Shown piece after piece: positions 54,254 to 64,000 of a stretch of DNA of 64,000 nt (position 1 is the stretch's first letter; every line of letters starts with the position of its first letter). Origin of the DNA: Moniliella sp. 'wahieum' (taxonomy: Eukaryota > Basidiomycota > Moniliellomycetes > Moniliellales > Moniliellaceae); assembly GCA_003971905.1 (NCBI GenBank), contig RSEE01000048.1, positions 434,001 to 498,000 on the forward strand, in the 5' to 3' direction. Under the pieces are notes generated by a model that worked only from the letters and a program-made list of their open reading frames with translations, ran no database searches and was not told where the DNA came from. Both the position numbers and the translations under genes were made by a program.

Positions 54254-57200
54254 TCAGAGTGTGAACAGGAAGCGCAAGTCCGACACACTCAGCCGTCCCA
54301 TCGCGCTGTCGTCCTTGCCGATCGCAGCCTCAATCATGGCGCTCTTCTTGTTTTGTAGTTCGATGATGCGACTCTCAATCGAGTTCTCAATGATCAGCCG
54401 CTTGACCACAATCGGCCGGTGCTGGCCAATGCGGTGAATGCGGTCCATTGCCTGCGTCTCCACGACGGGTTCCACCACGGCTGACACGAGCCCAATCACA
54501 ATGTCAGTTCACTTCTCTCATTACGCGTCAAGGGCAAGGTACGCCAGAGGGTACTTACATCCATCAGATACACCCGGCTTGCCTCGACCAAGTTGAGTGC
54601 CACGCCACCTGCCTTGAGGGAGAGGAGGAGAACGGTGGTGTGGGTGTTGGCTTGAAAGTGCTTGATGGTCTTGTCTCGCGCTTCGGGGGTCATGGAACCT
54701 TCAAGGCGGCAGATGGAGAAACCAGCGCGTTGGAGCCGGAACGCAATCAGGTCCAAAAAATTAGTAAACTGACTAAACACAAGCGATTTGATCGTCGAAT
54801 CCTCCCGACGGAGCGAGATGAGCTCTTCGACCAACGCCTCAATCTTGGTTGACGACCGCCACTGATCCATGTTGAGACGGGAGAGGATGCCCTGCCGCGC
54901 AGTGTCGTACCCGACCGGCGGGGAAAGCGCCTCTTGTTCCAGATCAATCACAATCGTCGCATGGCAGTAGGGGCAGTCGTGGGCATGCGCGTGCGAGCCC
55001 GGTTCCGTGTCGAGATATTCGCGAATGCAGAGGCGGCAAAAGACGTGCCGGCACTTGGACAGGATCGGGTCCTCTGCCACATCCATACAGATCCTGCACA
55101 CTCGATTATTCTGCTCCGCATCATCGGCGAGCAGGTGCTGTTGAATTCCGGTTTGGGAGCGAAGCACCAGATCGGGGTGGTTGGCCATCTGACGCATGCG
55201 GGTAAGGAGGGTAAAAATGTTGCTGTAGTTGTTCAGTACGGTACCCTGGTTGAGATAGGTGGAGAATTTGCGGGTAGTGTCCTTGTACAAGCTTTCGTAC
55301 AGGTCTTCCTCCTCTTCGTTGAACTGGTCGCGCCGGACCAGAACCGTGCGAGGCGGCAATCCCATATCATCCGCACGCTCTAGTTTGGTACGGCGGAGCA
55401 TGATGTGCGCCAAGAGCGAGTGCAGACGACCAAATGCGTCTCGCCCCTCGCCCGAGTCGACGCCACCACGCTGAATGGGTTTGAGAATCTCACTGTTCCA
55501 GAAAGAGGAATGATGCATGGGCGTGTGGCCGCATTGGTCGCAGGAGCGCTTATCGCTAAAACCAGTGAAGTGACTTGCATTCGCATCGCAGGCAAAAGTA
55601 GAACGCGTAAGGGTCTGCCCCCAAGAAACGGATCATAGAGTAGAGCTCTCCCACTCGGTTCTGCAGGGGTGTGCCGGAAAGACACCACCGATAATCTCCT
55701 GACAGCTCGAACGCAGCCTTGGCCATGTTGGTGGTTCGCTCCTTGATGTTGTGCGCTTCGTCCAACACAATCCGATGCCAATGGGTGCTGTGGAGGGGGC
55801 TGTCTTCAAAAATAAGTTCGCCATTGCGCCTCCACCCTTTCACCTGCTTGCTGAACGATCGTTCCATCGTTTGGTAGGAGGTCAACACCACATCGTAGTT
55901 CTTGAGCTCGTTCGCATTCCGTTCGCGTTTGAGACCATGCCAAAGAAGGACATTCATCCCAGGCGTGTACTTGTTAATTTCGTTGCGCCACTGCATGATT
56001 GCGACCGTGGGAGCAACCACCAATGCTGGGCCTTTTTTCTCGTGATAGTCCGACATGAAGAGCCCGATCATCTGGATCGTCTTGCCTGCCCATCTCGTCA
56101 GCAAGAATACCACCGGCCCACTCCGACTTTTCCTGTTTGGTGAGCCAGTTGATGCCCTCGAGCTGGAAGGGAGTAGTTTGATCGTCATGCCTGGTGGCTG
56201 TTCAGCCTCTTCGACTTTCCGAACGGGGGATTGGGCGAGGTCCTCCCAAATGGTAGTTAACTCGGGGTGATGGGGCAACAACCGTTCGCGCAATTGGTCG
56301 TACCGGGACCGAGTATCTTTTCGCTTACGCGCTCGCTCTCGCCTCCGCCGTTGGATTGCCGTCTCATAGCGAATGTCCTCGGCCATCGAGCCACGAGCCA
56401 AAGGAACATCGGACAAGGCACCATCAGCAGCGTTCGGAGCATAGGCAGCGAACATGGGCATCACTGTCCGACTCGGAATCGACCTGACGTTGTTGCGCGT
56501 CATCAACCTGAAAGTCACTGTCGTCGTCATCGTCATCGTCTTGTTCGCTATCATCGATCTTGGCCTGTTTGGATGACCGCGTAGCACGCTTACGTGGAGG
56601 GGGGGGCGAGAGGGGGCCCAAATCACTGTCGCTCTCAGACTTGTACTTGCGCTTTTTCTCTTGCGGTGCGGTCCGTCCACGAATTGGGGAAGGCGCCTTG
56701 GCCTTTCCTTTCCTTTCGCTTTGCCACCATTTGGGCCATGTGGTGGCTGGGAGAGCGGCAAGGAGGAGGAGAGGCACTGGCTGATTCCTTCTTAACGGCA
56801 GATTTGGCTTTGGACCGAGTGGATGGAAGGGTAACTTGGAAGGCATCAAAACAGCATCAACCTCATCCTCGTCGGTAGTGTCGCCCTCCATGTTGGATTC
56901 GACGGCACCCGTCTCCTCTGCCTCCTCCACTCTTCCTCCTTCACCTCTCCTTGAGGGAGGGGCGCCCCTGCGACCAGAGGTAGACCGAGCGGGGTTACGA
57001 CGAGAAGCCTGGGCCGCTTGGCAGGTGTGGGGGGGAGATGCCTCCAAACCGTCGCTCGCCGGGACCACTACGGTGGCGGCAGCTGCAGTCTTGGCCGCAC
57101 CACGGCGGGCGGACGCACGGGTGGGCGGGCGCACAGGGACATGGCACGGAGAGACTCAGGGTCTGGGTCGGTGAGGCTGTCGGATTCGTCCACGACCACG

Positions 57201-57374
57201 AGGGAAGCCAGCTTGGCCGGCGGGGGGACGGCCGGAGGGGACGGGGAGGAGGCGACGGTGTGGGCCAGACTGGTTTGGCCTGTCGACGGCGGCGGCGGCA
57301 GGCGACGGTGTCTCCGACACGGCGCGCAGACGGGCGGAGCGGCGGGGCGCGGTGGCGGAGGCGGACACAGCCAT
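54254..57374 (-). CDS. RAD16: RAD16-type SNF2 helicase/ubiquitin ligase (global genome NER)
   Basis: Nuclear Swi2/Snf2 ATPase with an internal RING, part of the Rad7-Rad16 damage-recognition complex. The start is likely at 57374 ([20 protein letters not shown]); the N-terminus is acidic and low complexity, with [14 protein letters not shown]. Helicase motifs: [11 protein letters not shown] before motif [40 protein letters not shown] (motif II); [18 protein letters not shown] (motif III). [13 protein letters not shown] and CKSLHW lead to [15 protein letters not shown], the extra Rad16 Cys cluster. The C3HC4 RING is [16 protein letters not shown]...HVFCRLC...CPYC. Then [17 protein letters not shown] (motif IV), and, after an intron (54481-54558, GTAAGT...GTCAG), [14 protein letters not shown] (motif VI), ending [12 protein letters not shown]. 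In motif I two bases appear missing (GMGKT disrupted, about 56085). Other frameshifts near 57190, 56460, 55590 and 54475. Confidence 0.96.
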
Positions 57375-57864
57375 GGCGGGCGCGGCGGCGGAGGTGGCGG
57401 GCACAGAGAGAAGAAGACCAAAGCAGACGCCCAGAAAAGCGAAGACAGCGTAATAGCCCTGGCTGCTTCCAGCTTCACGCTTAATTACCTGAGCGGCTTA
57501 TCGCAACACTGCCGCGCTGCCGGGCGAGGATCGTGATCATCGACCGTCGGTATGCATACGCCGCAAACTAAGTTAGCTAAGCGCCGGTGCCAGCCGCGGC
57601 ACTTTAAGTAACGAGCGAACCAGCGCAGGCGGAACGCGTCACGCGCGTCGGCGCGTCACTGTGTCACACATCACACGCACATCACGCTCCTTCCAGCCCT
57701 TCCGGCTCACCGGTCATCGATCATCGGTCTCTGGCACCACGCTTCCGCATATCCGGCCAAGCCGCCTGTGCCTGCTTGGCTTCCAGGACTACGAGGGAGG
57801 GTGTGCTCGCTACAGGGTATGCATTCAGCCGGAGCGACCGGGCCGACCAGTCCAGCCCCGCGAG
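57375..57864. other. Intergenic, RAD16 promoter
   Basis: Contains CGCGTCACGCGCGTCGGCGCGTCACTG (57635-57661) followed by GTGTCACACATCACACGCACATCACGC. Since DCTN6 also reads leftward and ends at 57865, this spacer is the RAD16 promoter and the DCTN6 3' flank. No gene seen. Confidence 0.4.
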
Positions 57865-58992
57865 TTAGGACTTGATGATTTTGAGGCGCATCGACTTGTG
57901 CAGTCTGCCGCAAAGTGTCCACAGCCAGCGTCAGTAGAGAGCGCAGAGATGCGGGGAAAAGGCCCACTTTCACGCAAGTAATCCAGGTGCTTGATGTGCA
58001 ACGCAGCGTGCTGCTTCACCCCCTCCCCACTCCATATGCGGCGGCGGGCGTCGTAGCCAAAGACAACCGTGCGATCCGGCAGCCGGTCGAGCACGGGTGT
58101 GCTTGGCCCGGTGGCTGTGTCGAGCACGGGTGCTGGGGCTGGTCGCTGTGTCGTGGGTCGCGGGCGCCGCGATATCCGACCCGGTGGAACCAGCCACCTC
58201 CGCACCTTCCGACTGTCCATCTGGAAAGACCCACGCACGAGGGAATGTCAGTACACGACCCACACACAACACTGCCGAAAAGGCGAACCCAGTTGAAGTT
58301 CTTCGTCAACGCTTGCCTCAACATCTCCTCCACATCGTGGCCAGCAATGGGGTTGGGGTACACCGAGCATCCGGCCCCGATGGTGCAGTGGGAGGGAATG
58401 GCCATGCCGGGAGCGACAAAGCTGCGCACCTCAAATGTGTTGTTGGAGCCCACCGAGGCAGCTTCCACACCTGCAGGTGGCAATGGAGTCAGTCAAGTGA
58501 GTGCGTGGGCCTGCAGCAGCAGAGGGCAGAGGGGTCGAATGCTGAACACGTACGGGATCCACCTCAAGTAGTTATAATCGCCGATGCGAAGAATGCCAGG
58601 CCCCCTGTTTGAACCAGGCAAAATGAGGCAAGTAAGGTCAGGACTGGCCGGTCCAAAGAAGGAAGAAACACGACATACCGATTGATAATGACCGCTTCCT
58701 CCTCTACGAGGCAACCGGTGCCCAGGATAATGGGCGCGCCAAGCGCCAAGATGGATGCACGTGGATGCACAACAGATTGCGTGCCAATGCGTACGTTTCC
58801 CAGGATAACGGATTCCTCCGCAAGTGTCACTCGTGTGCCCACCGTGATCTTGTCGGCCAGCCATGCGGGGTCGTCTGGCGTCAGTCGGGGTAAGGGCGGG
58901 GCAGATGGAGACGCGGGGGCCGCATGATCGCTTGCGGCCGAGGGCGACACTTTGCGTGCCGGAGCAAAGAACTGTTCAGCACTAGCGGGCAT
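57865..58992 (-). CDS. DCTN6: Dynactin subunit 6 (p27)
   Basis: A left-handed beta-helix protein of the dynactin pointed-end complex. ATG 58992 opens MPASAEQFFAPARKVS and a Pro/Ala-rich leader. Hexapeptide-repeat turns follow: ITVGTRVTLAEESVILGNVRIGTQSVVH, then ILALGAPIILGTGCLVEEEAVIINR. Intron 1 (58605-58678, GTATGT...CAAACAG) joins in frame to GPGILRIGDYNYL. A second intron (about 58472-58553) precedes VEAASVGSNNTFEVRSFVAPG, then CTIGAGCSVYPNP. The NNTFEV and IGAGC blocks are p27 signatures. A variable loop follows, then RTVVFGYDARRRIWSG and LHIKHLDYLRE, corresponding to the family's VIYG...RR...LDFL segment, and probably a last exon with LHKSMRLKIIKS and TAA at 57865. Splice sites 3 and 4 and a frameshift near 58200 are uncertain. 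Confidence 0.87.
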
Positions 58993-60288
58993 GCGCGTGG
59001 TTAGCTGGCGAAGAGACAGCGCGCGTATTGCGGAGCGGCGAGCTCACCTCTTGTTCATGCTCTGGCCCGGGCAACGATAGCAATGTGCGTGTGGCGCGCC
59101 CGCCCCAGCAATTGCGACAGCCGGCAGCAGCCAACCGGAATGCGCCAAGCGAGCCGGTGGATTACGTAACACCCGTATGCTCTTCCATCCACTGCAAGCT
59201 CCGCCGCCTTCTGTGACACTTGCTTCTGAAATCCCTTGAAAACTATCACTCACACTCAACACGTTCACTCCACCAAGGAAGAGGAGGCCTGAGGGGGTCA
59301 GCGAGCAGCCCCATCGCTCATGTGCTCATCTCTCTCGGCGGATCGAGCTCGTTCTTCGATCCTTCGCCTTCGTTGGCGCGGCCGATTCAGAAGCTGGAGA
59401 TGCGCACAAGCGTTTCCAAAAGACGTCTCTCTGTCAGCACTTGTTCGCAGCTCAAGCCGCCACTGGTCGAGAGCCCTGGCTCAGCCTCCCATCGTTGCGT
59501 TTGATCCATGCGGGAAACGTCGATACGCTCAGTTAATGCTGGAGTTCAACACGCTCAGCCTGTTGGTTCGCAGCCCGAGAGCCGACACGCACACGCAATT
59601 GCTGGTTCAATCTGCTGAGCTAGAGCACCCCATAGACGCTCTGTTGGTGACGATCGCAACCCTCGAGCCGGTGCTGATGCGCTGATGCGCTGATGACTTG
59701 GGTTCAAATGACCACGGTGGGTCCAGAGCTGGGCATGGCCGAGGACCAGCTGCTGATGGCCGCCGTCGTGACAGACAAGTCGAACTTGCGGCTGGGCTCA
59801 CTTGGCACGACGCATAACCGGCCTAACCATCCATAACCTCAGCAGCACCGGGCCGGGCACGGGGGAAGCGGGCGGGGCAGTAGGGTTGGCCCAGGGTTGC
59901 ACGTTGTTTGCGCTCACAGTTTAATTTGAGCTCGGGGCGCTGGCAGCAGGCAGGGGGCGGTTGGCGTTGAAAGTGGGCTGGTTGGCGTCGCACGGCGCCA
60001 GTGGCCGCACCCGGGAATAGAACCATGCTCCCAGCGCAGCGCCGCAGCCCAGCGCACCCCGTCGCGCTGCCCCTCCCCCCACGGGCTGCCTGGCCCGGGC
60101 CCAGCACGGCGCCAGTGCTCCCACCCCCCTGGTTTCACGGCGCTCGCTGTGGCGCATCGCATCGCACGGACCCCCCCCCCGACGCGCAGCAATAAAACCC
60201 ACTTTGCTTCCGCCCGCCGCGCCCACACCTTCTCCCCATCACCTCCCCCCCCTCCACTCCCCCTACAGCCACATCATACTCACTCACC
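58993..60288. promoter_or_regulatory. Divergent spacer DCTN6 / TPI1
   Basis: 1.3 kb between divergent genes. The last 60 bp before the TPI ATG are C/T-rich (CTTCTCCCCATCACCTCCCC...), a leader type of strongly expressed fungal genes. No other gene recognised. Confidence 0.5.
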
Positions 60289-61549
<1,261 letters not shown>

Positions 61550-62190
61550 ATGGCTCCCAAAGTCCTTCTCATTGCCGGCGATGCGTCGGAAGACTTGGAG
61601 GTGTACTACCCCTACCAGCGTCTGCTCGAGGAGGGTTACGCAGTCGACATTGCCGCGCCAAGCGTCAAAACGCTGCAGCTCGTTGTGCATGACTTTGTCT
61701 CTACCTTTGACACGTTTACCGAGAAGCCCGGTCACACGATCAAGAGCGACATGTACGTTGTTCCCTGGTGTGAAGGAGGGGATCGGGTGGCGGGCTGACC
61801 TCTTGGTTCGTTTTCCTGGGCAGTGCTCTTGACGATGTGAAGCCGGAGGAGTACGTGGCGCTCGTCGTGCCCGGTGGCCGGGCGCCTGAGTACCTGCGCA
61901 ACCACCCGGCCGTGCCTGGGATTGTTCAGCACTTTGTCCAGGCCAACAAGCCAATCGCGCATCTGTGCCATGGCGCTCTGATCCTTGCAGCGGCCGGTGT
62001 GCTCAAGAACGGCGTTAAAACGGCCGCCTACCCGGCGCTCAAGACGGACGTGGTCCTGGCCGGAGGTGAGTGGGACGAGCAGGTGCCGGTTGTGGACAAG
62101 AAGATTGTTAGTGCCCAGGCCTGGCCCGATCACCCGGCCTGGTTCGGCGCCTTCCTCGCTATCCTGCGCAAGGACGCGCCCCTCAATTAG
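61550..62190 (+). CDS. DJ-1/PfpI family protein
   Basis: ATG 61550 starts MAPKVLLIAGDASEDLEVYYPYQRLLEEGY. A 71-nt intron (61753-61823, GTACGT...GGGCAG) joins IKSD to ALDDVKPEEYVALVVPGGRAPEYLRNHP. The nucleophile elbow is IAHLCHGALILAAAGVL (Cys then His), and the conserved acidic residue lies in DASEDLE. The protein ends RKDAPLN. Spliced length is 189 residues in one uninterrupted frame, normal for a single-domain PfpI-type member of the class I glutamine amidotransferase-like superfamily. Members include glyoxalase III-like and deglycase-like stress proteins; the biochemical role of this one cannot be fixed from sequence. It is one of the few genes here with no frameshift. Confidence 0.92.
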
Positions 62191-62887
62191 ATCGGACCGG
62201 TCCAGCTCGACAGGCCTGCGGCGTTGGCCCACGTACCAGGTCCCGTACTCCTCTTAAGGGGGATACACCAAGTGGCAGTGTACTGAACGCCGGAAGTGAC
62301 ACGTGCGATGTGAGTTCGAGACGTCGGAGCTCAACCCACAGCTTATGAGATTGGAATTGGAATGCTCTCCCTGCTAAGAGCGCTAAGAGATGATTGGTGG
62401 GCGCTGCGTCGCGTGATATGTATATAGACACCACCTTGGTCATTTTATTTCCCCCCACGCCTGCACTCCTGCTATCTCCCATGGCCAGGTACTAGCGAGG
62501 AGTCCCTTCCAGAACAAAGACAGTGTCGCATCCCTACTGCCTGGCATGCCGGACCGCCGAGCTTGCCAGCTACATCCGCCACATGGTTCGTACTTTTCCA
62601 GAATCCTCATTGCTGCCTCAATTGTTACGACCAACGAGGCACGCGAACTGCAGAGTCAGATCCAGGCTATCAAACTGGCTGCACTTGGAGCTCTCTGCCG
62701 CATCCATCCTCTGTGCATGGTAGTGAACTGGCATGAAGATTTTCTCTCCAGACTGCCGGGCATATAACTCACTCGCTCACTACTTTCGTTGATGGCAGGG
62801 CCATGGGAATGTTGGAATGCGTCGATTTACACACATACAGAGCTCTGTTCTTCCAAGTGTGCACTGGTATCCGCTTAAGCCCGAGTC
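62191..62887. other. Convergent 3' region
   Basis: Between the DJ-1/PfpI gene (+) and DCTN5 (-). TATATAGAC at 62419-62427 and short open frames only; nothing recognised. Confidence 0.4.
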
Positions 62888-63711
62888 TCAGATCTCACCT
62901 TTACCCAGCGGTCTGAACTGGTGGTAGTACGCGCGCAATCGTGCTTCACATGTGGTAGGAAAGACTCAGGCAGGCTAGCGATTTGGCGTCCTGAGAGGTA
63001 TGGAAGTCGGTTAGTGGTTGTGACGGCAGCACGGACAAAGGAAGGACGGTGGTTGCGCACCCGGTGAGCCTGCCCATACAGTCAGACTGGAGACCATGGT
63101 ATTGGGGCGAGAATGGTGCCGTCTAGGATGACGGCCGAGTCCTTGATATAGCACCACCGCCCCACCACGCAGTTGCGGCCAATGTCGACATGGCTTCCAA
63201 TCGCCGAGGCCTGGATGATGGAGCCAGGCCCGATGCGGACATAGTCCCCCATTTTGAGGGCAAAATAAGAAAAGGAGCCCTTGTAGGTCTTGTACGGCGG
63301 GCGGAGAATGCTGCCATCGTCAAAGAGACAGTACCGTCCGGTGGAAATGACGACGCCAGAGCGCTGCTGGACGGCGGCAAGAGCAGCAGCTCGTTGGGCA
63401 GCTTGCTTGGTCGCCGCCGTTCCCGCCCCGTCTGCGGCCGTGTGAGCTAGGCTGCTGGCGGGTGGGGCGGCAATAGGCCGTTTGAGGTCACCACGAAGAA
63501 TGACACCCGCCTTGATAATGCACCGGCCACCGAGCATGATGTTGCTGCTGCCTTGGATCACGGCACGGCGAGAGACCTTGTTCCGGGTGGGGTTAGTGAT
63601 GACATACTCGGCCACATGGTACGCTGGCACCTGCTCCGCCCACGATGCATGGTCCGACAGACGGCAGCAGCGGAAGCCATCGGGTGCTGGGATACCGCCA
63701 TGGCCATACAC
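62888..63711 (-). CDS. DCTN5: Dynactin subunit 5 (p25)
   Basis: A left-handed beta-helix protein of the dynactin pointed-end complex; it pairs with p27 and helps recruit early endosomes in filamentous fungi. The conserved part begins EYVITNPTRNKVSRRAVIQGSSNIMLGG and CIIKAGVILRGDL. An Ala-rich insertion of about 40 residues (roughly residues 79-118) follows, then STGRYCLFDDGSILRPP, FSYFALKMGDYVRIG, and IGSHVDIGRNCVVGRWCYIKDSAVILDGTILAP. One frameshift near 63100 leads to MVSSLTVWAGSPG. An intron (62991-63060, GTGCGC...TCTCAG) joins exactly to RQIASLPESFLPHVK. A last frameshift near 62935 leads to YYHQFRPLGKGEI and TGA at 62888, matching the family's LPE...YYxxFxPL ending. The start codon is uncertain: the first 30 residues have no counterpart I know. 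Confidence 0.93.
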
Positions 63712-64000
63712 ACTGTGTTTGAGGCAGGCGTGAGGGCGAAGGGATAGAGAGAACAGTGAGAGGGTCAGGGCACTGCGAGGGGGGAGATGGTGCGCGTGGT
63801 GGCTTCAGGACTCCGGCCTACAGAATGCGCTTGCCTGGTGGTGGGGACCCTTTGTGGGTGCCCTGCAATCCTCCGTTCATTAATCATTGCCCGCGCCAAC
63901 CCGCCCTGGAAATTTGTCCCAGGGGCGTAGGAGGTGGAGTGCAGTGCTTGCCAGGGTCCTGGGCATGGGATGTTAGTACTTAGTACTTGGTATAAAAAAG
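63712..64000. other. Upstream of DCTN5 to window end
   Basis: 289 bp, no gene recognised; TTAGTACTTAGTACTTGG at 63973-63990 resembles the AGTACT repeats elsewhere in the window. Confidence 0.4.

Overview
This is nuclear DNA from a GC-rich, gene-dense fungus. Introns are few and short (about 70-90 nt, with GT(A/G)YGT-type donors, CTGAC-type branch sites and CAG/TAG acceptors). The gene set includes mitochondrial ATP synthase d, dynactin p25 and p27, a peroxisomal Mfe2/FOX2, a Zn2Cys6 regulator, a eukaryotic-type UDP-galactopyranose mutase and chromodomain Ty3/gypsy elements. Together these point to a filamentous or dimorphic fungus, most likely a basidiomycete with few introns (Ustilaginomycotina-like). 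That placement is inference.

Layout. 1-320: 3' end of a CTP synthase gene. 1.5-2.8 kb: a broken acidic hypothetical gene. 3.4-4.9 kb (-): a TVP38/TMEM64 membrane protein, divergent from ATP7 (5.3-5.9 kb, +). 6.9-12.7 kb: a chromovirus whose two 181-bp LTRs are inverted relative to each other. 12.9-13.8 kb: a purine microsatellite, a perfect hairpin and two MITE-like repeats. 14.3-16.3 kb: a CaMK-like kinase (-) and V-ATPase subunit e (+), divergent. 17.7-19.3 kb: UDP-galactopyranose mutase (+), convergent with FOX2 (19.7-22.5 kb, -). 24.3-25.4 kb: a single-TM hypothetical protein (-). 27.1-30.8 kb: a DUF2985-type membrane protein (-). 31-41 kb: a gene-poor accessory block with short dispersed motifs, a second truncated chromovirus (35.1-39.0 kb) and an unrecognised ORF region. 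41.2-43.1 kb: ARB1-type ABC-F ATPase (+). 45.7-47.8 kb: NCS1 nucleobase/nucleoside transporter (+). 48.8-52.4 kb: Zn2Cys6 transcription factor (-). 54.3-57.4 kb: RAD16 (-). 57.9-59.0 kb: dynactin p27 (-). 60.3-61.1 kb: triosephosphate isomerase (+). 61.5-62.2 kb: DJ-1/PfpI protein (+). 62.9-63.7 kb: dynactin p25 (-).

Functionally the host genes are housekeeping: nucleotide synthesis and uptake, respiration, glycolysis, beta-oxidation, vacuolar acidification, ribosome biogenesis, nucleotide excision repair, and dynein/dynactin transport. They do not form one pathway cluster, although two subunits of the dynactin pointed-end complex lie within 6 kb.

Caveat: almost every conserved gene, including ones normally essential (TPI, ARB1, CTP synthase), is interrupted by one or more small indels, often at short homopolymers, and ARB1 also carries stop codons. 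I read this mainly as unpolished sequence rather than mass pseudogenisation, so the coordinates below span frameshifted genes.
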